Shown: piece after piece, positions 53,580 to 64,000 of the stretch
How the letters are laid out: every line of letters starts with the position of its first letter
Numbering within the stretch: the stretch's first letter is position 1
From: Spisula solida
Lineage: Eukaryota; Mollusca; Bivalvia; Venerida; Mactridae
NCBI GenBank assembly: GCA_947247005.1
Contig: OX365953.1
Location: forward strand, 28,332,784-28,396,783
Length of the DNA: 64,000 nucleotides
Direction: 5' to 3'
The notes under the pieces: model-generated
The model's database searches: none
What the model was told of the DNA's origin: nothing
What the model saw: the letters and a program-made list of their open reading frames with translations, nothing else
Made by a program: the position numbers and the translations under genes

Positions 53580-56500
53580 ACATCGGTCTGGGCATGTATA
53601 CTAGTAGTTCATACATCAGCCTGTGTCTGTAGTTCATACAATAGCCTGTGTCTATAGTTCATACATCAGTATGTGTCTATAGTTCATACATCAGCCTGTG
53701 TCTATAGTTCATACATCAGCCTGTGTCTGTAGTTCATACATCAGCCTGTGTCTATAGTTCATACCTCAGCCTGTGTCTGTAGTTCATACATCAGCCTGGG
53801 TCTGTAGTTCATACACAAGCCCGAGTCTAAAGTTCATACATCAGCCTGGATATGTAGTTCATACACCAACCTGGGTATATAGTTCATACACCAGCCTGTG
53901 TCTATAATTCATACACCAGCCTGTGTCTATAGTTCATACACCAGCATGTGTCAATAGTTCATACACCAGCCTGTGTCTATAATTCATACACCAGCATGTG
54001 ACAATAATTCATACACAAGCCTGTGACTATAGTTCATACACCAGCCTGTGTCTATAATACATTCAACAGCCTGTGTCTATAAATCATACACCAGCATGTG
54101 ACTATAATTCATACACCAGCCTGTGACTATAGTTCATACACCAGCCTGTCTCTATAATTCATACACCAGCATGTGACTATAATTCATTAACCAGCCTGTG
54201 ACTATAGTTCATACACCAGCCTGTGTCTATAATTCATACACAAGTCCGAGTCTATAGTTCATACATCAGTCTTTGTCTATAGTTCATACATCAGCCTGTG
54301 ACTATAATACATTCACCAGCCTGTGACCATAATACATACACCAGCATGTGACTATAATACATACACCAGCCTGTGTCTATAATACATACACCAGCCTGTG
54401 ACTATAATACATACACCAGCATGTGACTATAATACATACATCAGTCTGTGTCTATAGTTCATCCATCAGCCTGGGTCTATAATACATACACCAGCCTGTG
54501 ACCATAATACATACACCAACCTGTGTCTATAGTTCATATACCAGCCTATGTCTGTAATACATACACCAGCCTGTGTCAATAGTTCATACACCAACATGTG
54601 TCTGTAGTTCATACATCAGTCTGTGTCTATAGTTCATACACCAGCATGTGTCTGTAGTTGATACATCAGTCTGTGTCGACAGTTCATACACCAACCTGTG
54701 TCTGTAGTTCATACATCAGTCTGTGTCTATAATACATACACCAGCATGTGTCTATAGTTCATACACCTGCCTGTGTCTGTTGTTCATACATCAGCCTGTG
54801 TCTATAATACATACACCAGCATGTGTCTATAGTTCATACACCAGCCTGTGTCTGTAGTTCATTCATCAGTCCGAGTCTATAATACATCCACCAGCATGTG
54901 TCTATAGTTCATACATCAGCCTGTGTCTATAATACATACATCAGTCCGAGTCTATAGTTCATACATCCGCCTGTGTCTATAGTTCATACATCAGCCTGTG
55001 TCTATAATACATACATCAGTCCGAGTCTATAGTTCATACACCAGCATGTGTCTGTTGTTCATACATCAGCCTGTGTCTATAATTCATACATCAGTCCGAG
55101 TCTATAGTTCATACATCAGCATGTGTCTATAGTTCATACACCAGCATATGTCTGTAGTTCATACACCAGCATGTGTCTGTAGTTCATACACCAGCCTGTG
55201 TCTATAATTCATACATCAGTCTGTGTCTATAAAACGTTCACCAGTCTGTTTCTATAATTCATACACCAGCCTGTGTCTATAATACATACACCAGACTGTA
55301 TCTATAGTTCATACATCAGTCTGTGTCTATAATTAATACATCAGTCCGAGTCTATAGTTCATACACCAGCATGTGTCTGTAGTTCATACACCAGCATGTG
55401 TCTGTAGTTCATACACCAGCATGTGTCTGTCGTTCATACACCAGCCTGTGTCTATAATTCATACATCAGTCTGTGTCTATATTTCATACACCAGCCTGTG
55501 ACTATAGTTCCTACATCAGCCTGTGTCTATAGTTCATACATCAGCATGTGTCTATAGTTCATACACCAGTCTGTGTCTATAATTAATACATCAGTCCGAG
55601 TCTACAGTTCATACACCAGCATGTGTCTGTAATTCATACACCAGCATGTGTCTGTAGTTCATACACCAGCATGTGTCTGTAGTTCATACACCAGCCTGTG
55701 TCTATAATTCATACATCAGTCTGTGTCTATAATACGTTCACCAGTCTATTTCTACAATTCATACACCAGCCTGTGTCTATAATACATACACCAGCCTGTG
55801 TCTATAATTCATACACCAGCCTGTGTCTATAATACATACACCAGCCTGTGTCTATAATACATACACCAGCCTGTGTCTATAATACATACACCAGCCTGTG
55901 TCTATAATACATACACCAGCCTGTGTCTATAGTTCATACATCAGCCTGTGTCTATAATTCATACACCAGTCTGTGTCTATAATTAATACATCAGTCTGTG
56001 TCTATAATACATACACCAGCCTGTGTCTATAATACATACATCAGCCTGTGTCTATAATTCATACATCAGTCTGTGTCTATAATACATACACCAGCCTGTG
56101 TCTATAATACATACACCAGTGTGTGTGTATAATTCATACACCAGCCTGTGTCTATAATACATACACCAGTCTGTGTCTATAATACATACACCAGTCTGTG
56201 TCTATAATACATACACCAGCCTGTGTCTATAATTCATACACCAGCCTGTGTCTATAATACATACACCAGCCTGTGTCTATAGTTCATACATCAGCCTGTG
56301 TCTATAATTCATACATCGGTCTGTGTCTATAATTAATACATCAGTCTGTGTCTATAATACATACACCAGCCTGTGTCTATAATTCATACATCAGTCTGTG
56401 TCTATAATTCATACACCAGCCTGTGTCTATAATTCATACACCAGTCTGTGTCTATAATTCATACACCAGCCTGTTTCTATAATTCATACACCAGCCTGTG

Positions 56501-56608
56501 TCTATAATTCATACACCAACCTGTGTCTATAATTCATACACCAACCTGTGTCTATAATTCATACATCAGCCTGTACCTTTAATTCATACACCAGCCTGTG
56601 TCTATAGT
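53580..56608. repeat. 25-bp satellite-like array, about 120 units
   Basis: The unit core is CATACACCAGCCTGTGTCTA followed by TAATT or TAGTT. Variants (CATCAG, AATACATAC, CCGAGTC, GTGACTAT) occur in interleaved patterns, with homogeneous runs toward the right end (about 55750-56550). No long open frame, since 25 is not a multiple of 3. Confidence 0.95.
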
Positions 56609-57255
56609 TAAAGAATCAGCCGAAAATATTTTACAAGGAACTTATAAACAAAACTTTTTTCATACATGCCCGATGTTGCTTAGATTTAATTGTATATTAG
56701 GAAGATACGTCTCATTGACTCGTGCAAAATCTTATACTTGTAGGTGCAGGAAATACTGAGAAATCTTCATTTTAGACGAGTTTTGTCGCCGCAAACGACC
56801 TATAGTCATATTTATATTTAGTTATATTAATAAAAAAATCTGGTTCCCTACCTTTGTCCATTCGATTCTTACTCTAATAATCCTTTCCTGACGAGTTCAA
56901 CTCCTTTGTTAAAAAAGTACAATGTACCATTTTTAAGGTTACTTACAGCATGCACGCGTCCGTTCAGCCGACTATATATATATTTACCGACCCCATCATT
57001 GAGTCGACTTGTACACTCGGCGCCGATTGTACCAACAACGCATTTTGACCTTTTGACCCTCTCAGGTACTCATGTATCTGGGTGTTTAAGTGGAGCATTA
57101 AGCGCTATTCTTACCCAGAGAAACTAAACTGTCGCAGACAGTGGTCGAACCTGGGTTTTTAATCCAAAATAAAAACGTACATCCTAGCTCTAGAGTCTAG
57201 ACCACCGCTCCGAATTGTTGGCATGCCATTTCCAAGCTTCCTCGACTCGCATGAT
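56609..57255. other. Unique spacer between two large arrays, with a tRNA-like remnant
   Basis: At 57139-57213 the minus strand reads CGGTGGTCTAGACTCTAGAG (A-box-like) and CCCAGGTTCGACCAC (B-box-like), a tRNA-derived head with an unusually long middle. The 73-codon frame at 56906-57127 is repeat-associated and unrecognised. Confidence 0.45.
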
Positions 57256-57261
57256 GGAGGA

Positions 57262-60200
57262 TATTGATATAACAACAACCTCTCAGAGCGGACGTCTCAT
57301 GAAAACAACCTCTCAGAACGGACCATTAATGAACAAACACCTCTCAGAGCAGACTATTCCTGAACAAAAACCTCTCAGAGCGGACCATCCATGAACAAAA
57401 ACCTCTCAGAGCGGACCTCTCATGAACAACAACCACTCAGAGCGGACCATTCATGAACAACAACCTCTCAGAGAGGACTATTTATGAACAACAACCTCTC
57501 AGAGCGGACGTCTCATGAAAACAACCTCTCAGAGCTGACCTATCATGAACAACAACCTCTCAGAGCGGACCTATCATGAACAACAACCTCTCAGAGCGGA
57601 CCTCTCATGAACAACAACCTCTCAGAGCGGACCTCTCATGAACAAAAACCTCTCAGAGCGGACCACTAATGCAAACAACCTTTCAGAGAGGACCATTCAT
57701 GAACAAAAACCTCTCAGAGCGGACCATTCATGAACAAAAACCTCTCAAAGCAGACTATTCAAGAACAAGAACCTCTCAGAGCGGACCATCGATGAACAAA
57801 AACCTCTCAGAGCGGAACATCCATGAACAAAAACCTCTCAGAGCGGACCATTCATGAACAACAACATCTCAGAGCGGACCATCCATGAACAACAACCTCT
57901 CAGAGAGGACAATCCATGAACAACAGCCTCTCAGAGCGGACCATTCATGAACAAAAACCTCTCAGAGCGGACCATTCACGAACAACAACCTCTCAGAGCG
58001 GACCATTCATGAACAACAACCTCTCAGAGCGGACCATCCATGAACAACAACCTCTCAGAACGGACCATTTATGAACCACAGCCTCTCAGAGCGGACCACT
58101 CATGAACAGAAGCCTCTCATTAATGAACCAAAACCTTTCAGAGTGGACCATTCATGAGCAATAACCTCTCAGAGCGGACCATTCATGAACAGAAGCCTCT
58201 CATTCATGAACAAAAACCTCTCAGAGGGGACCATTCATGAACAAAAGCCTCTCAGAGCGGACCATTCATGAACAAAAACCTCTCAGAGCGGAGCATTTAT
58301 GATCAACAGCCTCTGAGAGCGGACCATTCATAAACAAAAACCTCTCAGAGCGGACCATTCGTGAACAAAAACCTCTCAGAGCGGACCATTCATGAACAAA
58401 AGCCTCTCAGAGCGGACCATTCATGAACAAAAGCCTCTCAGAGCGGAACATTCATGATCAAAAACCTCTCAGAGCTGATCAGTCATGAACAAAAGCCCCT
58501 CAGAGCGGACCATTCATGAACAAAAACCTCTCAGAGCCGACCATTCATGAACAAAAGCCTCTCAGAGCGGACCATTCATGAACAAAAACCTCTCAGAGCG
58601 GACCATTCAAGAACAAAAACCTCTCAGAGCGGACAATTCATGAACAAAAACCTCTCAGAGCGGACCATTCATGAAACAAAAACCTCTCAGAGCGGATCAT
58701 TCATGAACAGAAACCTCTCAGAGCGGACCATTCATGAGCAAAAACCTCCCAGAGCGGACCATTCATGAACAAAATCTCTCAGAGCAGACTATTCATGAAC
58801 AAAAACCTCTCAGTGCGGACCATCCATGAACAAAAACCTCTCAGAGCGGACCATCCATGAACAAAAACCTCTCAGAGCGGACCATCCATGAACAAAATCC
58901 TCTCAGAGCGGACCATCCATGAACAAAAACGTCTCAGAGCGGACCATTTATGAACAACAAACATCTCAGAGGAGACCATTCATGAACATAACCTCTCAGA
59001 GCGGACCTCTCATGAACAACAACCTCTTAGAGCGGACCATCTATGAACAACAACATCTCAGAGCGGACCTCTCATGAACAACAACCTCTCAGAGCGGACG
59101 TCTCATGAAACAACCTCTCCAAGCGGACCTATCATGAACAACAACCTCTCAGAGCGGACCACTCATAAACAACAACCTCTCAGAGCGGACCATTCATGAA
59201 CAAAAACCTCTCAGAGCAGACTATTCATGAACAAAAACCTCTCAGAGCGGACCATCTATGAACAAAAACCTCTCAGAGCGGACCTCTCATGAACAAACAC
59301 CTCTCAGAGCGGACCATTCATGAACAACAACCTCTCAGAGAGGACCATTTATGAACAACAACCTCTCAGAGCGGACGTCTCATGAAAACAACCTCTCAGA
59401 GCGGACCTATCATTAACAACAACCTCTTAGAGCGGACCTATCATGAACAACAACCTCTCAGAGCGGACCTCTCATGAACAAAAACCTCTCAGTGCGGACC
59501 ACTCATGCAAACAACCTTTCAGAGATGACCATTCATGAACAAAAACCTCTCAGAGCGGACCATTCATTAACAAAAACCTCTCACAGTGGACCATTCATGA
59601 ACAAAATCTCTCAGAGCGGACCATTCATAAACAACAACCTCTCAGAGCGTACCATTCATGAACAAAAACCTCTCAGAGCAGACAATTCATGAACAAAAAC
59701 CTCTCAGAGGGAACCATCCATGAAAAAAAACCTTTCAGAGCGGACCATCCATGAACAACAACCTCTCAGAGAGGACCATCCATGAACAACAGCCTCTCAG
59801 AAAGGACCATTCATGAACAAAAACCTCTCAGAGCGGACCATTCATGAACAAAAGCATCTCAGAGCGGACCTATCATGAACAAAGCCTCTCGGAGCGGACC
59901 ATTCATGATCAAAAACCTCTCAGAGCTGATCAGTCATGAACAAAAGCCCCTCAGAGCGGACCATTTATGAACAAAACCTCTCAGAGCGGACCATTGATGA
60001 ACAAAAGCCTCTTAGAGCTGACCATTCATGAACAAAAACCTCTCAGAGCGGACCATTCAAGAACAAAAACCTCTCAGAGCGGACAATTCATGAACAAAAA
60101 CCTCTCAGAGCAGACTATTCATGAACAAAAACTTCTCAGAGCGGACCACTCATGCAAACTACCTTTCAGAGAGGACCATTCATGAACAAAAACCTCTCAG

Positions 60201-63200
60201 AGCGGATCATTCATGAACAAAAACCTCTCACAGTGGACCATTCATGAACAACAACCTCTCAGAGCGGACCATCCATGAACAAAAACCTCTCAGTGCGGAC
60301 CATTCATGAACAAAAACCTCTCAGAGTAGACTATTCATGAACAAAAACCTCTCAGAGCGGACCATCCATGAACAAAAACCTCTCAGAGCGGACCATCCAT
60401 GAACAAAACCTCTCAGAGCGGACCATCCATGAACAACAGCATGTCAGAGCGGACCATTCATGAACAGAAGCCTGTCATTTATGAACAAAAACCTCTCAGA
60501 GCGGACCATTCCTGAACAGAAGCTTCTCATTCATGATCAAAAACCACTCAGAGGGGACCATTCGTCAACAAAAGCCTCTCAGAGCGGACCATTCATGAAC
60601 AAAAACCTCTCAGAGCGGAGCATTCATGATCAACAGCCTCTCAGAGCGGACCATTCATGAACAAAAACATCTCAGAACGGACCATTCATGGACAAAAACC
60701 TCTCAGAGCGGACCATTTATGAACAAAAACCTCTCAGAGCGGACCATTCATGATCAAAAACCTCTCAGAGCTGATCAGTTATGAACAAAAGCCCCTCAGA
60801 GCGGACCATTCATGAACAAAAACATCACAGAGCGGACCATCCATGAACAACAACCTCTCAGAGAGGACAATCCATGAACAACAGCCTCTCAGAGCGGACC
60901 ATTCATGAACAAAAACCTCACAGAGCGGACCATTCATGAACAAAAGCCTCTCAGAGCGGACCATTCATGAACAAAAACCTCTCAGAGCGGACCATTCAAG
61001 AACAAAAACCTCTCAGAGAGGACAATTCATGAACAAAAACCTCTCAGAACGGACCATTCAAGAACAAAAACCTCTCAGAGCGGACCATTCATGAACAAAA
61101 ACCTCTCATAGCAGACTATTCATGAACAAAAACCTCTCAGAGCGGACCATCTATGAACAAAAACCTCTCAGAGCGGACCTCTCATGAACAACAACCTCTC
61201 AGAGCGGACCATTCATGAACAACAACCTCTCAGAGAGGACCATTTATGAAAAACAACCTCTCAGAGCGGACGTCTCATGAAAACAACCTCTCAGAGCGGA
61301 CCTATCATTAACAACAACCTCTTAGAGCGGACCTATCATGAACAACAACCTCTCAGAGCGGACTTCTCATGAATAACATCCTCTCAGAGCGGACCACTCA
61401 TGCAAACAAGCTTTCAGAGAGGACCATTTAAGAACAAAAACCTCTCAGAGCGGACCATTCATAAACAAAAACCTCTCACAGTGGACCATTTATGAACAAA
61501 ATCTCTCAGAGCGGACCATTCATAAACAACAACCTCTCAGAGCGTACCATTCATGAACAAAAACCTCTCAGAGCAGACTATTCATGAACAAAAACCTCTC
61601 AGAGCGAACCATCCATGAAAAAAAACCTCTCAGAGCGGACCATCCATGAACAACAACCTCTCAGAGAGGACCATCCATGAACAACAGCCTCTCAGAGAGG
61701 ACCATTCATGAACAAAAACCTCTCAGAGCGGACCATTCATGAACAAAAGCCTCTCAGAGCGGACCTCTCATGAACAAAAACCTCTCAGAGCGGACCACTC
61801 ATGCAAATAACCTTTCAGAGAGGACCATTCATGAACAAAAACCTCTCAGAGTAGACCATCCATGAACAACAACCTCTCAGAGAGGACCATCCATGAACAA
61901 CAGCCTCTCAGAGAGGACCATTCATGAACAAAAACCTCTCAGAGTGGACCATTCATGAACAAAAGCCTCTCAGAGCAGACCTATCATGAACAAAGCCTCT
62001 CGGAGCGGACCATTCATGATCAAAAACCTCTCAGAGCTGATCAGTCATGAACAAAAGCCCCTCAGAGCGGACCATTTATGAACAAAAACCTCTCAGAGCG
62101 GACCATTGATGAACAAAAGCCTCTTAGAGCGGACCATTCATGAACAAAAACCTCTCAGAGCGGACCATTCAAGAACAAAAACCTCTCAGAGCGGACAATT
62201 CACGAACAAAAACCTCTCAGAGCAGACTATTCATGAACAAAAACTTCTCAGAGCGGACCATCCAGGGAGAAAAACCTCTCAGAGCGGACCTCTCATGAAC
62301 AACAACCTCTTAGAGCGGACCATTCATGAACAACAACCTCTCAGAGAGGACCATTTATGAACAACAACCTCTCAGAGCGGACGTCTCATGAAAACAACCT
62401 CTCAGAGCGGACCTATCATGAACAACAACCTCTCAGAGCGGACCTATCATGAACAACAACCTCTCAGAGTGGACCTCTCATGAACAAAAACCTCTCAGAG
62501 CGGACCACTCATGCAAACAACCTTTCAGAGCGGACCATTCATGATCAAAAACCTCTCAGAGTTGATCAGTTATGAACAAAAGCCCCTCAGAGCGGACCAT
62601 TCATGAACAAAAACCTCACAGAGCGGACCATTCATGAACAAAAGCCTCTCAGAGCGGACCATTCATGAACAAAAACCTCTCAGAGCGGACGTCTCATGAA
62701 ACAACCTCTCCGAGCGGACCTATCATGAACAACAACCTCTCAGAGCGGACCACTCATAAACAACAACCTCTCAGAGCGGACCATTCATGAACAAAAACCT
62801 CTCAGAGCAGACTATTCATGAACAAAAACCTCTCAGAGCGGACCATCCAGGAACAACAGCCTCTCAGAGAGACCATTCATGAACAAAAACCTCTCAGAGC
62901 GGACAATTCATGAACAAAAGCCTCCCAGAGCGGACCTATCATGAACAAAGCCTCTCGGAACGGTTCATTCATGATCAAAAACCTCTAACAGCTGATCAGT
63001 CATGAACAAAAGCCCCTCAGAGAGGACCATTTATGAACAAAAGCCTCTTAGATCGGACCATTCATGAACAAAAACCTCTCAGAGCGGACCATTCAAGAAC
63101 AAAAACCTCTCAGAGCGGACAATTCATGAACAAAAACCTCTCAGAGCAGACTATTCATGAACAAAAACTTCTCAGAGCGGACCATCCAGGAACAACAACC

Positions 63201-64000
63201 TCTCAGAGCGGAACTCTCATGAACAACAGCCTCTTAGAGCGGACCATTCATGAACAACAACCTCTCAGAGAGGACCATTTATGAGCAACAACCTCTCAGA
63301 GCGGACGTCTCATGAAAACAACCTCTCAGAGCGGACCTATCATGAACAACAACCTCTCAGAGCGGACCTATCATGAACAACAACCTCTCAGAGCGGACCT
63401 CTCATGAACAAAAACCTCTCAGAGCGGACCACTCATGCAAACAACCTTTCAGAGAGAACCATTCATGAACAAAAACCTCTCAGAGCGGATCATTCATGAA
63501 CAAAAACCTCTCACAGTGGACCATTCATGAACAACAACCTCTCAGAGCGGACCATTCATAAACAACAACCTCTCAGTGCGACCATTCATGAACAAAAACC
63601 TCTCAGAGCAGACTATTCATGAACAAAAACCTCTCAGAGCGGACCATCCATGAACAAAAACCTCTCAGAGCGGACCATCCATGAACAAAAACCTCTCAGA
63701 GCGGACCATCCATGAACAACAGCCTCTCAGAGCGGACCATTCATGAACAGAAGCCTGTCATTTATGAACAAAAACCTCTCAGAGTGGACCATTCATGAGC
63801 AACAACCTCTCAGAGCGGACCATTCCTGAACAGAAGCTTCTCATTCATGATCAAAAACCTCTCAGAGGGGACAATTCGTCAACAAAAGCCTCTCAGAGCG
63901 GACCATTCATGAACAAAAACCACTCAGAGCGGAGCATTCATGATCAACAGCCTCTCAGAGCGGACCATTCATGAACAAAAACCTCTCAGAATGGACCATT
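57262..64000. repeat. 31-bp satellite-like array, about 215 units, open at the window edge
   Basis: The unit core is CCTCTCAGAGCGGACCATTC followed by ATGAACAAAAA. A rare variant (GAGCTGATCAGT with AAAGCCCCTCAG) recurs near 58470, 59925, 60770, 62036, 62558 and 62992 in the same local order of variants, showing higher-order duplications of several hundred bp. Short open frames of 60-90 codons in it (HEQKPLRADHS type) are artefacts: three 31-bp units make 93 bp, which is in frame. Confidence 0.95.

Noticed and set aside
53580..64000. CRISPR array, because of many short regular repeats
   Set aside because: Units are head-to-tail without unique spacers and the window is eukaryotic.

Overview
The window reads as nuclear DNA from an animal, most likely a bivalve mollusc or another lophotrochozoan. 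It is AT-rich. Its genes are split by GT-AG introns, with exons of 66-196 bp separated by introns of about 0.1 to 2.9 kb. There are tRNA-derived SINEs, a LINE reverse transcriptase, many short inverted-repeat DNA elements and very large minisatellites. Nothing in it is bacterial. Long open frames are a poor guide here, because the longest ones outside the LINE lie inside tandem arrays; the real genes had to be assembled from short exons by matching splice sites and reading-frame phase.

Left part (1-17.5 kb): a probable exon of a truncated gene touches the left edge (2-124, +). From 9976 down to 3726 on the minus strand I assemble a five-exon gene for a 225-residue secreted protein with a signal peptide and a zona-pellucida-like cysteine and strand pattern; all four splice junctions keep phase. 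Around it lie SINE copies, several MITE-like elements and a 244-bp tandem duplication.

Middle part (17.5-38.3 kb): a 1.6-kb minisatellite of 21-bp units, a long foldback hairpin, a 5'-truncated non-LTR retrotransposon (24.8-27.0 kb, minus), a repeat pair of which one member carries a cleanly inserted 160-bp element, and a 4.4-kb region bounded by similar inverted ends and rich in TTTGCCGCAAA motifs. A second LINE remnant (35.2-35.8 kb) is interrupted by a tRNA-like sequence.

Derlin gene (38.4-47.0 kb, plus): six exons encode a 246-residue Derlin-2-type ERAD membrane protein, complete from ATG to stop with a polyadenylation signal 100 bp downstream. Tandem arrays occupy introns 1 to 4, and transposon-like insertions sit in introns 1, 2, 3 and 5. 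Intron 1 holds about 35 copies of a 40-bp unit that carries a near-perfect 5' splice site. Just downstream are two repeat units with nuclear-receptor-type palindromes.

Right part (47-64 kb): diverged repeats, a short intronless gene for a charged, helical protein (52588-53043, minus), then two large satellite-like arrays: 25-bp units (53.6-56.6 kb) and 31-bp units (57.26 kb to the window end, not closed).
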